From assembly GCA_964030785.1 (NCBI GenBank), contig OZ034969.1, forward strand, positions 68,717,662 to 68,781,661: a stretch of DNA of 64,000 bases. The letters are read 5' to 3'. The notes below the pieces were generated by a model. The model was not told the DNA's origin. It did no database searches and saw only the letters and a program-made list of their open reading frames with translations. Positions 44,611 to 57,330 of the stretch are shown here, in pieces; within the stretch, counting starts at the first letter, position 1, and every line of letters starts with the position of its first letter. The DNA comes from Siderastrea siderea (taxonomy: Eukaryota > Cnidaria > Anthozoa > Scleractinia > Rhizangiidae). The translations under genes and the position numbers were made by a program.

Positions 44611-47493
44611 AAACTGTTGTCGAAAGAATCTTTTCGCTGTGTGAATTAAATTTTTTAATGAGATTTTTAATTATTCACTGTAACGTTAATCTAAACAGTT
44701 AAACCATTAGCACTAAAATCGGTTGCCATTGTTTACAATACGAAGCTAGCGCGAGCCGATTTATCACCAAAAAGTTCGGTAATGTGAAACAGTGGATGAA
44801 CAGAATTGAAATCTTGCTTATCTTAGGTGCTCGCACAGAGATGCTGACTAATGTAAATCCTAAAAAAATGGTGTTAAAAAAATCCAAAACTCTTTAGGAT
44901 AATTTCACAATATTACAAATCACCAATGGTAGTAAAAGGAATAAGTACAAATACCATATTTCATATTAGTCTCCTATCAACAAAACACGGTTTTCCAACT
45001 GATCTCTGGTGGAAGACCTTTTTCCTTCAGCACTAAATCTACACGATGAGAAATATATTTTACATTACACCTTCCAGTATAAACTTCCAATATCGAAATT
45101 ATTACTTATATAATTCTAAAAATTAATAAAAGCGATACGTCACATTCCAGTTGAATGGTAAACAATTACTCTTAACGTCAGAAGCCGCACCCAGCCTAAG
45201 CTTTTACGTCACACACAAGTGATAAGACAGTTTGCTGTGACTGTTCAAAACTATTTAATTATGTTTTAATTTTTGAGCTTTTAATTAGACTGTGTAGAAC
45301 ATTCGCAAGACAGACAAAAGCGGTTTAAGTACCTGGATATTTTAGGTGTTAAAATATCGCATCACTTTGACTTTATATCCAAGTAAAATGGCCTCGTTAT
45401 AAGGTAGGGTAAACACGATAAAGATGATTACAACTTTTTTGAAACATTGTTTACAGTAAACTTTAACTCTGTGGTGCGTGTATTCGTAAGAGAAGTAAAG
45501 GCGCTCTAAATCCCTGATTTTGTATAAATTTTACCAGTTTTTACATTCTAGTAAAACAGTATGGTTATATGTCAGGTTACCCTGACTACACGTTGACACT
45601 TTTGCATGATACATTGAACAGCTGATTGAAAGGCAAATGCTTTTTGAAGTAATTGTAGAGTGCGGTCTCTAATCATTGTAATTAAATGATGGGATGAATG
45701 TTTACAATAAGCGGTTGGGTCCGGAAGATCCTGAAGGAATTTCGATTATGTTTTAGGTGTATTTTTAGAATCTTTAGTTAAAAATCTAAAAATCTTCCCC
45801 CGCTTAATCACACCCATCTCTCCTTCAGTGTATTTGGTGACTTTTTCATTACTATTAGCAACAGGACTTGAACGGAAGTATTTTGGTTTATCGAGTCACA
45901 GGTGACGTCATGCTACAACACTTTTGGTACTTTGAAAATAGTCGCGGCGTCCGACAAATTTATTTTCACCGAACTTGTGGAAAAGGCATTCTCCCAACAT
46001 CTTTATGTTTGTTTTTGTGCGATTTGCGGTTTACGCGTGTTTTTATTTAGAAGAAGGGGTATTATTAGAACAGGAGGTAACACTGTTTAGATTGTTTGCG
46101 TCATTATTTGTTAGCAAAACATGTTCATATGCTTTTTATAATTTATAGTGCTGGACATACTTTTTAATCGCACTATTTTCAGACAATTTTCTTAGATATT
46201 TTATATGCTTGAATCCTATATTTATAATTGTAATCTCAGGTTCACATCAGCCTCTGGCTGCCTTTTCTTAATCTGCGTAACAAATAAAGTATTTCTATGT
46301 CTATGTCTATGTTTATGTCTGTTCTTGGACAAAAAACAAGTTCTTTCCAGTAGACAATCAGTTATAAATCATTCGTTTACGTAAAAGAAAAATGCCAATT
46401 AATAAAAGTATTAACTAAGCTGCGATAGGGCGTAAAGATTAATACCGACTTTCGAGTTACTTAATCTAACTTAATTCATAATTATAATATCATCTACGAG
46501 GTTTTTATACATTTATTTGATTTACGATAGAGCTGATTTGAAGTTTTGGAATGACTCATGGCTTAAAAATTAATAAACATTGTACGTGTTACGCACGCCT
46601 TAATGAAGGTTCCCCGTTTTCCCCCAGGTAGATTCCTATGGACCCAGGAGATCATATCCTGCATGATGCACTGCTGCAAGAACCTTCACCTTAGCCTATT
46701 GCCACTGGAAATATAGTCGGTGCTTTTACTAACACGTATATTCATTAATAAGTCTAGTCAGTATTTATAAACTTGAACTCGTTAGTCTCTTTCAGCTCCG
46801 AATGCTGATACTCATAATTTCTTATTCAAGTACAATCTTTTGTTTTCCATAGTTTTGTATGGCAAATCATGCTTCCTCAATTTTAATGATTTAAGGTGGC
46901 ACCCAGATGGACTTGAAAACATATGTTTTCCCGCTGATAATATTTTTGTCAAAAGTATTTTGTCAGTCGATTTCCATTCCGGTAAACAGTCAAACTGTTC
47001 ACCGGCCTTTTCTTTTTTTTAATTGGAATTCCTGGAAGCATTGCTGTGGTTGTCAGCCAGCAGCGTGACAGTGAAATCCTGTTGAAGAGTTGAAAAAAAA
47101 GAAAAAAACCAAACAAAACAAAAACAAGCAAAAGTTCATTTCTATCAGGTTACACAATCAGTACTGGTAAACAGTAGTTGAAACAGTGTCTCTTTCGATT
47201 ATTTCAGCTAGAAGATGACTAAGGTAAATGATCTTAACAAAATGGCAGAAGCAGACCAGTTGCTATAGGGAGATTATTGCTGGGGTCAGTGTTTACATCT
47301 TGCATTAAAATAAATAAAATAAATCAACTATATTTAAATACAGGGTATACACGTAACAGCAAAGCTGGCAAACAAGTGGCACTCCGTAAAGATCGAATTG
47401 AATTTGAAAGCTTAGGTTTTTGAGGAGAGGGGAAAACCGGAGTACCCGGAGAAAAACCTCATGGAGCAGGGGCGAGAAACAACAACAAACTTA
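44611..47493. repeat. tandem unit 3 (2883 bp), more diverged
   Basis: Aligns end to end with units 1 and 2 but carries more substitutions. It has only a single copy of the 22-bp segment (46120-46141). Its right end runs into the intact SINE rather than a junction, so it keeps the original right boundary. Confidence 0.95.
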
Positions 47494-47582
47494 GCCCACA
47501 TATAACGCCGAGTCCGGGAATCGAGCCCGTGCCACATGGGTGGGAGGCGAGCGCTCTCATCAGTGCGCCATCCTTGCTCCCC
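47300..47582 (-). mobile_element. tRNA-derived SINE
   Basis: On the minus strand the element begins GGGGAGCAAGG at 47582. Its head carries an A-box-like TGGCGCACTGATGAGAG (47570-47554) and a B-box GGCTCGATTCC (47527-47517), the internal RNA polymerase III promoter of tRNA genes. The body contains CTCCGGGTACTCCGGTTTTC (near 47430-47450), and the 3' part becomes AT-rich near 47300. The tRNA head is missing in the truncated copies inside tandem units 1 and 2. It is not a functional tRNA gene. Confidence 0.8.
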
Positions 47583-49699
47583 AGAAATATGTCCGATTCA
47601 GAAATTCACCTGATAACGAAACAGATAGCATAGCTAGAAAGAAAAACATGCTTCAAACGATACATTTAATAGTTGCAGCACTTACAGGTTGTATAGGTAA
47701 GGCTTGGGTAGGAACTCCTACGACAGCTTTACAAACGTCTAAAAATTCAACGTCTTTGAACAGAAAATATCTCATTTAGCTTTCAAAGAATCTTTATTTT
47801 ATTGGCTGCAATTACAAATGATATAGTGGCTATCAATTTGTTTTGTCCACGCGTTTGCTAGTCTACATTTTACCCTCGGACGTTCGAGCTAACTGGGCGC
47901 TTCTGGGATCTCTGGCGTTATCAAAAATGGCCGCCAAGATGGCAGCCATATTCACTTAAAATTGGACCTTTCACAAAACGGGAAAAATAAAAAAAAAAGG
48001 TTTGTAAAATATTATATAATTAAACAAACTGTTGCTTTTTGCCATCATTTTATACTTTTTTCACCGAATAATGTGAAAAACAAGCATCTTTATTCACAAG
48101 TGACTTGATCTCATGATACTTAAGACGTCAAGTCTCTTGACCATAACAACCGTTTCTTACCAACCTCTGCCGTAATGTGTCTAAGGGATGGAGGTACAGC
48201 CACTGAAAATGGGAGATACTGATAAGAAAAACCACTTGAAAAATTTAGGAAAACCTTACGGGGGGTGCCCCCCACGTGTACTCCATAGGGTTAATTTTCG
48301 ATGAATTCAAGCCAATGAAACGATCAAAGAAAGCCGATGTAAACAAAGATAAGTCTATTTACAAGCGTTGCCAAGGAGATGAACTTGGGGCTACCATTAA
48401 GAATTAACCCCTGTGGTCACAGCGAGGCTTTAGTTCCAGACCACCGAAAGTCCTGTCCCTTAGACTTTTCTTCGATGTCTGTCATAAGCAGTTCAGAAAA
48501 AGAAAGCAAAGTAGGAGTTGATAGTCTCCTAAGAAAACTACCTAAGCAAACAGTTTTGCCAGGTTTAATATGCCCCCCCCCCCTTCCTGATTAATAAATC
48601 CCCATATCACCAAGACTACGGAAGTTACTGAATGTGCTGTAGTATGGATATGAAAGGAGCGGATGCCGTCGCACGGTCATTGCTGAGATAATTATCAAGG
48701 TATGCCATTAAGAACTCTAGCTGCTTCAGCGGAAAAAGACCACTAATACTAAACGTGCTTATAGGGACAAAAGAAGCGGATGTCATTTGCCAGTCACCCC
48801 TCAGGGTATTAATGATGATGGCAATGGACCAAGGACCCTACTGAACGTGCTGCTGAAGGCGTGCAGGAAGCATGTGTCAGCTCACAGTCATTACTGAGGC
48901 TATTAGCTATCTTATAAGCGGAAATCGTTTCCTCGCTTTTTGGTTGCCATTCACTCAAATCGCCAGTCTTAAAAAGACCCTGCGAGCGGCACGTTATTGA
49001 AAGACAATGGTTCACAAATTGAGCGGATGTCAATGTATTTTTGCCATGAAAGTTATCCCCATGTGGTCTCATCATGCCACACGGTGATGCAGTTCAGGTA
49101 AGACTTAATTGTAGTGTTTATGAAACAAAGTTGCCGCCCAACCGTGGGGAAAACATGTTCCAAAATCCAATTTTAACTAAGTCAACTAAATACTGCAGTA
49201 AGATAACAAAATCAAACCTCCTTCAAGGAGGATTGGAACCAATGCTCCTTTTAAACAGTATCTAACTTATTTCATTGTTTTTCTTGATCACAATGGTGAA
49301 ATAATAGATGATCTTCACAAGGGAATATACGTTCAACACAACTTTGAAGTTTGTAGGAGGATTAATTTCAACGTGGCAGCTTTGATTGAGCGTACAAAGT
49401 ACGGGGCTATGAAACATGCAACAACTTTGCTATATATTTTGGCTCCCCTCACGGTTCATTCGACAACTGTTTTCATTGTCTCAGTGTCACTGAATGTTTA
49501 GCATCCCAGCAACTGCTTCATTCTTATGTGTTTTTCTCTTAACTACATTAAGCAAAGTGGCCAAGTTCATGTCGCTGACGAGAATTAAAATAGGTATATG
49601 TACATCTATTAATAAATTGAGGTTTAATTTTTAAAACCTCTGCCTTCTTTTAAAACACATCAGTGTTTTTCAATAAATAGAAAATGGGCGTACAGAAAC
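47583..49699. other. intergenic DNA with short dispersed repeats
   Basis: No supported gene. Blocks of the form AGCGGATG.C..TCATTGCTGAG recur at about 48658-48700 and 48880-48900, and further on at about 54350-54385. A GGGGGGTGCCCCCC mini-palindrome lies at about 48260-48275 and a poly-C run at about 48574-48585. Confidence 0.4.
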
Positions 49700-52600
49700 T
49701 ACATGATACTACTAAAGATCTTTAATATGTCAGTGCGTTATCTAGTTCTACGAAAACAAAATTTGAAAACATAAAGTAGAATTCCCATTTGTTCGTCATT
49801 TGGATGTTGGCCTTTAATCAATTTAGTTTTAAATCCAGAACGCGAGGACAGAAATTGCTAAGTAAGCTAATGCCCATTTATCTAGTATAGATCAAGACAT
49901 AAATTTGTAGTTTTGATTCTACTCCTACATTTAGCTGTGATTTTGCAAGTTAAAATTAAAGGAATAACATATAACGTTCGTAAAATGTTCGGCCATTTGG
50001 CTACTAAATTTAGTCAGTTACAATATTCTAGGTGAAGTGTTGAGCTGTTTCCCTTTTCCTTCAGTCGTAAAGGTCTAGTCATTTCCTTCTGCGACATTTT
50101 CATAGGATTGACGAAGAGCTGGAAACATTATTTGTTACTTTAAATGTTGGAGGAAGTAACTGTTTCAGAAAAAGTGTTGTCTCCAATTTGTCAGTTTCAG
50201 TTCTAGTAAAATGAAGGTGTAGATAACATGATATCCATCAGTCTGATGTTAGTAAACATTTGGCTCTTTGTCTGAACGTGACAACTTAAAAGAGGAACTG
50301 GAGAGCCAAACTTATTTCTAATGTACTCTTCAAATTGAGAGTCAGTTTGCCAATTAGCTGTACTCTACCAGTTTACTTATTAAAGTTGTCAGTCAAAGTT
50401 TTGGTCGTTTGTCACTTGGGTCATGGAGTAGAGAGGCGAAATTTCGTGCCGTTCATGTGTCGAGGTCGATTTGCAATCAAAGGTCAGTATGGCAAGTCGT
50501 TTCTCAAAAAGATGTTTCGAGACGGAATTTGCGCGTAAAACTTTAACTTAAAGTTTAAAACATTTGTTATCTTGAGAAGCAAGATAACATTTGGCCATTT
50601 GGTCTACTACTTAGACAAACAGTCAGCTGCTGTACAGTTTGGGTGATGATATAATAATTAGCAAAGTTTTGTCTAGCCTGATTTCTGAATTAATTGTTTG
50701 GACACAAGATTTTCTTCATAAAATGGTAAGCCCTTTGACTGAACTAGGAACACATTTTGCGAGTTCAACGCTGGCAATTTTTTAAATTATTAGAGGTGCA
50801 GTATGAACTAAGATTACTGAATAGACCTTTCTGAGTCGAGTGGATTGGGGACACGTGTACAATTTTCTCTTAAGTCATTTGTCTATAATTGTTTGGATGA
50901 TGAAGTAAAATCATACTTTTCTGTTTAAACTATCTAAACTGTTATGATGTTTGATGGTTTAGTGGTGCAATTTGTAGTTAATCGCTGGCCATGCATTTGT
51001 CTTTTATTGTAGTTAAAAAAAAAGAAATAAGCAGCAAAGGATTCTCTGGTCATTTCTGAAAGAAATGTTTAGCAATTGAGACTTTGCAATTTCAACAGGC
51101 AAGCTATCATCTAGAAACATAATCTAAAAGTTACACTTTGATCATGCGCTTGTTATTTGAATATTAGTCTGTTTTTCATTAAGTGGCGAAAAACGTTGCA
51201 ATAAAGGTCTGCTTAATCATTTTAGCATGAACTATTCGGAGGCAATGATGAACTAGGGACACAATTGGCAACTTCAACCCTTGAGGTATCTGTTTGTTTT
51301 ACCTTTGGGCAGGTGCCAGTTTGAGGCAAGATCTAATCAAGTTAAGGTCTTTCCAAAGGTCATTTGCCAGTGGATTGTAATTGAAAGCTGCGACGAATAA
51401 AATAATTTTCTCTTGACATTTGATGTTTTAGGTTGCAATTTTCCAGCCAAACGCTGACCATTGTCTCGTAGTGTGGCTGTTATTTAGTTTCAGTTTGAGT
51501 GAAGAGTTAATAAGAAGTAAAGGTCTGTCTCGTCAAGGAGACAAGGCTTGCTAGTTATATCTGCTATTTTATAAAGTGGAACACATTTTGCAAGTTTTGA
51601 CTATTAGTTTGTTTCTTGTTTAAGTGGCGATATAACATGCAATAAAGGTCCTTCTAGTCACTTGTAAGTGATTTGTTTACACGGCGAGGAAGAGACCGTC
51701 ATTTCTTACCTAACTGTAACGTCATCTGATATTGCCAATTATCTAGACAGTAGCTAGTTTGGGTAATGCACCCTATTCTATAATGAGGTAGATACAGACT
51801 TTATTACCAGAAATGTTGAACTATTTTTTTAAGATCCATTTCCTCCGTTAAAACTTCAATCTTTGGTCATTTGGTCCTTTATTTTGACCACATGCAGTGC
51901 AGTGACTACGGTCTTTGCTGTTCACCAACTCTGTTGCGAAATAAATACAACCAAATCTCTCTAGGTTCTCGTCAGATTAGATGATGAGTTGAATAGATAC
52001 TGAATTTCTGGCCAAGATCCTGTCCATTCATCTGAAGCCATTAGTGGAATCCAAGTCCACTGGGGTGATGTTTCGTTATAAACAGTTTTTACCACGAAAA
52101 AATTTGCAATTTGCCGTTTATAATAGGAGACGGAGAAAAGATTATTTCCGAATTCAACTCTACTTTTTGTCAACGTTTTCTGTTAACACTGTCAGTTACA
52201 TTTTAGCCATTCATTAGAGGGGGGCAATTTCGTGGTGAAAATGTTGAAGCCCAGTTTCAAGCTTGAGTGATGGAAGAGACACACACTTTTGGTATTTTTG
52301 GCAATAAATTGCCTGGATGATTCTCTACAGACACAATTTGTTGGTTGTCTCTTTGGCCTCTTGTTTGTCGCTGGTACTCAAGCAATGGATTGGATCCATC
52401 CACCTTTTGCCAATGAACCATTTGCATTGTAAAGGATTAACATTATTTGCTAGTTAAATTCAGTCTTTGATAATCATGGAGTTAAACTTTGGTCTTTCTC
52501 CTGGTGCTTTCCCGTTTTGAGAGCCTAGGAAAATTTCAACGAAAATGTATTATTGAACTGAATGAACTGTTTGGAGACACGATTAGCGAATTCAATTCAA

Positions 52601-54060
52601 CTCTTTCCAATTTGCGTCTTATTTTGGCTTGTATTCTATGACATTTTGAGTGATGAGGTAAGATGCAATAAAGTTCTGTGTATAGTCGACATAATTTCTG
52701 AATGAGCTGTTTGGTGACCAAATCTGCTAGTTCAGCTACTAAGTCATATGATGATGCTCTATACACAAAGTTTGCTAGTCAAATTCTGGCTGTTTATTTC
52801 TTATTTTTACTGTCAGGCTATTGCCCTTGGTAAGACGTATTAAAGGTCACTCTAGTCATTTCTAAAAAAAAGACTTGATTGGAAACATAACTGTTGCATG
52901 ATGATGTTGCTAAAATGCTAAATCATTTGTCATTGATGGTCACGAGACACAATTTGCAATTATTTTGACTATCAGTCAGTTGCCAGTTTGGGTGATGAGG
53001 TAATATACCCATAATAACGGACTGACTAATCATTTCTGAGTCGAGTGGATTGGGGACACGTGTACAATTTTCGGGTGCAACTCTGGCCATCTAATCAGCT
53101 GATCTGATTTTCATCGATTATGTCAATCCATAATGAATCAGATGTCTGCTTAGTCATTTTAATCAATAAAACGACAATTTCAACATGTCTTTATTCGTCG
53201 ATGAATGCTTTCAGTGATAAGACAAACAGAATTACACTCTAAACTATTGAGACCATTGATTACATATAGGTCCAATGTGCTTCAAACTCTGGTCATTTTT
53301 CTGTTTAGTTTTTTGTCTATTTGGTTGATACTGTTGGTAACGATGTCAGAAGTTTTATAAAGATTTGCCGAGTCATTCGTGAATAAATTACTTGGAGACA
53401 GAACTTTCCCGTTATACTATTAAGCCATTTTATGATCGATATCTTTTGCAGGGCAAATTCTATCGATTTGTTTGTTATTTTGACTATCAGTTAACAGTTT
53501 CCAGATTAAGTGGCGAAATAAGATGCAATTAAGGTCTGCTTCGCATTTTTGAATGAGCTGTTATTTGCTTATGAGTTAACTGAGATGAAACGAGAGATTC
53601 AATTAATATGGGTCTCTCTAGTCATGATTAATGAACTGATGGGATGATGAAAAGGATAGAGAATCTGTTAGCGAATAATTATGCTTATGGTCCACAATTT
53701 AATCGATAAATGTAAACCGTCTGGCGGTGACTTCTGTTGTTTGACTGTAAGCTGCCAATTTGGGTGCGAAGTGGGATTCAGTTAAAGTATTTTCCAATTA
53801 TTTGTGAATGAACTATGCATCGTAAAAAAGTTAAGCAATTAAACAATTTGTTAAACTATTTTTTTATAACCAGTTGCTTGTTTGAGAGATGGGGTAAAAT
53901 TAAACACAGACCAACAATTTGATAATATAACGTGTAAACTCTTTTTCTTTTGTCAGTTCAAATTTTAGCCGTATGACAATGTATAGTTAGCATGATGAGA
54001 AGTAAGTTATTGTCTAGTCATTTATTTGATGATAAGTAGAATTTTGGCAGGTTACTTGTC
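49700..54060. repeat. degenerate satellite-like array
   Basis: A set of short phrases recurs many times in a fixed order: GGGTGATGAGGTAA, GCAATAAAGGTCT, TAGTCATTTCTGAATGA, CTGTTTGGAGACACAATTTGC, TAGTTCAA and CTGGCCATTTGTCAGTT. Examples of the first lie near 50643, 50894, 52650 and 52990, of the second near 51201, 51631, 52665 and 53525, and of the fifth near 51255, 51590, 52329, 52575 and 52945. Monomer length is about 105-180 bp and copies are heavily diverged. No frame is conserved, so I read it as noncoding. Confidence 0.65.
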
Positions 54061-54783
54061 TAGGTTGGATAAGTATAAGAGTAACCGCTTTGCTCTGTTG
54101 GAAAATATTCTGAAGTCGTATGACTTAAAGCTTTCAGGGCTTTCACTGCCCACTCCTATTCACTCTTCGGATTCCTCAGATAAAAGATACAAACGATATT
54201 GATAGATGAAATAATTAACCCAATAATTATTAACCTAAGGGCAGTACTCTTACAACTGCTCGGAAGCGTTTATCTAACTTCTTGATTGGCACTCAGCGGA
54301 GCTTTGCTGCCGCGGAAATGGTCTCACTGGATGTGCCAGTATATAGATGTGAGAGGGGCGGATATCATGTCGTAGTCATTGCTGAAGTTCTAGGTTATCA
54401 TGCGAACAGATCTTAACCTGGTTAATTTTTCCTTCAGTTGTGTTTGGTTTGGAATTTACTTATATCGCTGCAGTATAGAGGAAATTAGGAAATCTGACTA
54501 CTAATGTCGGCAGATCGAGCAGATTTCGTGGTATTTTTGACATCATACTGAATAAGTCGACTGAATTTAACGATTAAAGACGTTACACAACCAGAAATAA
54601 ACTGATATTCGGCAGACCTCATAATGATACAGCTCAGTTTAGATATGACTGATGAGTTGCTAAACTTTTTAACTGCTGTGTTTTGTAATTTTTAGTGTAT
54701 GCTGGGTAATTACACAGTTTTGTCTTAGTAGCCATTTTTCTTCCATGTTTGTTTTGAATGTTATTCTTATACGTTTCCTTCAG
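54061..54783. other. intergenic stretch with a dispersed repeat
   Basis: About 54300-54450 shares GGGCGGATATCATGTCGTAGTC and TTATCATGCGAACAGATCT-like phrases with sequences near 48.7 kb and 63.85-63.93 kb. No gene. Confidence 0.35.
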
Positions 54784-55028
54784 CGTGTCCTTCTGGTGTC
54801 AAGCAGCAGTATTGCACGCGTGACTCTCCATTTGGAAGACTGCCTGATTATCAAAACCCTGTTTCCTTTCCTTTGGGCGCATCAGTTAAGCTCATGCTTG
54901 CCAAACTTAATTGGAAAATGAAATGGGACTCCTGCATCCAAAATATACGATTCTTTTCCATGCTTCTTTTGAAGACTGCCTTGTTTGGAATCGATTTAAC
55001 TTATTTTCACGATCATAACAGCAAATAA
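54784..55028 (+). other. candidate 3'-terminal or internal exon of an unknown protein
   Basis: A polypyrimidine stretch and CAG precede 54784. From 54786 the plus strand stays open for 80 codons (CPSGVKQQYCTRDSPFGRLP at its start) to a TAA at 55026-55028 that overlaps an AATAAA. Alternatively a donor-like GTTAAG at 54885 would end an internal exon of 101 bp. The first part is more GC-rich than its surroundings. There is no initiator Met, no homologue that I recognise and no partner exon found, so it may be chance. Confidence 0.25.
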
Positions 55029-55559
55029 AAGGTAAATTTTCATCAAAAGAAACAACAGGCAGCAAAACGGTGAAGTTTTATTAATAAAAGGTGAACTTAA
55101 ACACAAAACTTTTATGTACATGAATCAGCTTTGTTTGAACGTAACTCAATGGTTGCATTGAGTATTCTACACCATACCTCGCTGGGGCATTTATTGAATG
55201 TACAACAACTTTGTATTTTGCCTTACTACCTTTCGACACCCAGTTTTATTATCTTCTTGACACTGAATGTCTAGCTTTCAGAATTATTTTGTATACTTTA
55301 GTTTTCACTAAAAACCTCTGCTTCATTTATTTCGCTTAAGAACAATCTTTAACAAGGTTTATTGTGATGTATAGTGGTGCATTCGCACTTCTTGAATTAA
55401 ACTCTTTCATCACTTCAACTACTAAATTTACATCGATTCATCGTGATCTTAAATTAAGTAAATGTTTAAAAGTTCTAGTGATTTTATACATGTTGGTTTT
55501 TCATTAAACAGAATATAGAATTGAAATCAGTATACAATACTATACATAGCCGGAAATCT
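55029..55559. other. AT-rich intergenic stretch
   Basis: I see no gene, repeat or structured RNA here. Confidence 0.4.
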
Positions 55560-56640
55560 GCAATACATCTAAGCCTGGCCATTAGCAGAAATGCCATTCG
55601 GTAGAAAATAGTTTTGCCTCTTTCTCAGTGTCCATTAAAAAATGGCAAAGAAAACTGGGCGGAAAATATGTCCTTGCTTACTTGATTTTGGCTATTTACT
55701 GTGGCCATGTAGTTGTCAACAGACCATTTGGATACTGAGTAAGATCAATGGATGTAGATATTCAAGTATGTTGTGCCATTTGTCTATTTCTTGTTAATAT
55801 TATGGTTACTTGCTCGTACCATTTTCCATCTTGGTGATCTGGATGAGCTACAGAGACATAAATGAGAAATGTATGCGTTAACACATTTTAATCATGTAAC
55901 CAAGTTGGAGGTTTGGGCATCTGACAACCATAGTTTAGACAACATGATGATTGCTATAACGATAACATTTTGCAGTTGAGATGTCCGTCTATTTGTCTGA
56001 AGAAAGTTAAATTTTGTTCCTTAATTCAAAAGTGACATTATGGATAAAATGTTTGGCAATACGACTAGCATTTGGTGAAATGATAAAAACTTGTCGATAG
56101 TTTTAATGTTTATTTTCAGACACACTTATAAACTGAAAATGGACTGAAGTATTTGCTTCTTTCTTGGTCGTAGTCGGTCGGTGAAATTGCCAGTTCACAA
56201 TTTAGGCATTTGCTAACAAAAGGCTTGGGTGAAGAACTACAGACACGACTAACATTTGTTAGATAAAACTTTCGACGCAATGACCGTTTTAGGTAACGTT
56301 TCCGCCATTAGTATCGTTCTGGATGATAAGCTATAAAAATGCTGAGTTTGCAGTTGAATTGAGTTTAATTGTTTGACTATTTGTCAGTAGTCACGCAGTT
56401 GAACGTTTCTTTGTCAAATGTTGGTTAGTTTGTTTGCAGTCAAAATTGACCATTTCTGAGCTATTAAAATAGCTTGATGATAAGAAAGAAACACTGAATT
56501 ATCATAAGGTCACTAGTCTGTTGTGAGCTGAAAGTTTGGTCATTTGTCAATTGGTCATAAAACTGTGCTCTTGTAATTCCGCTCAAGTCTTTGCAGTAGT
56601 GCTGTTTATTGAAATTGGCTTCTTTCATGAAACTTCCTCT
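55560..56640. repeat. tract related to the degenerate array
   Basis: Phrases such as TTTGGTCATTTGTC, GGTGATCTGGATGAGCTACAGAGACA and GTTTGTTTGCAGTCAAAATTGACCATTTCTGAG resemble the 49.7-54 kb monomers, but the spacing is irregular. It is probably an outlying, more decayed part. Confidence 0.4.
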
Positions 56641-56680
56641 ATAAAAATCTACAGACACTTCAAAACAGAACTCAATTGCA

Positions 56681-56974
56681 TTGCTTAGACGAGTTTATGC
56701 CAATACATTAATAAATTTAGGCCGAGAGAGATTGTATCTCCGAAAAGCATGGCACAGTCTCGGTAATCAGGTTGCATTTTTTGAGGATTTGGCGATGAGG
56801 AATCGATTTTTGCCGCAAACCATATCACATAGCCCGTACAAAAACAAGAAGATGACAAAAAGTAACATGCTTATTATACCACGCATACGAGCGATATACA
56901 AGGGAAATGAAAATATAAACAAAGACAATATTTACCTAAATCGAATCTTCGCAGAAGCTGAAGCAAATATCTGA
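56681..56974 (+). other. 97-codon open frame, not recognised
   Basis: The frame encodes a basic, Asn/Lys-rich protein with no signal peptide, membrane segment or known motif. It stands alone in repeat-rich DNA. I cannot distinguish it from a chance open frame. Confidence 0.15.
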
Positions 56975-57109
56975 TGAACTCGTGTAAAATACCCTAAGAC
57001 TATCTTTAATCTTTGAAATTACAGCTTATGCAAGTTTTATAAATAACACATCGAGGCGCCTTCGATCACCTTAAGTTATAAATCCAAGCATAAATTATTA
57101 TTACTCAGC

Positions 57110-57330
57110 AAATGTAATATCGCGTTCCTCTTGAAAATGCACTCAAGCGAGCGTCTAGTATCGTGTATGTCACAAAACATTTCGCAATAGCGGAATTACA
57201 CCCGGAAGCTAATTTGTGCGGTACGATTTTAAACCGAAACGGATATCATCTCATAGAATCGTCGGAAATGAACCTTTACTCTGTTAGATTCCCCTTGCTT
57301 TTATTGTTCACTTTCTTCATAAAGGCTGAA
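57110..57330. repeat. dispersed repeat, second copy at 63770-63950
   Basis: Shared phrases: CTTGAAAATGCACT.AAGCG against CTTGAAGTTGCACTGAGGCG, TTTCGCAA.AGCGGAATTACAC and CGGAAGCT.AT.TGCG, followed by an ACGGAT-like block. Both copies are in the same orientation. Confidence 0.6.

Noticed and set aside
47510..47582. tRNA gene
   Set aside because: A and B boxes are present, but the sequence does not fold into a full cloverleaf and continues into a SINE body, so it is the head of a tRNA-derived SINE.
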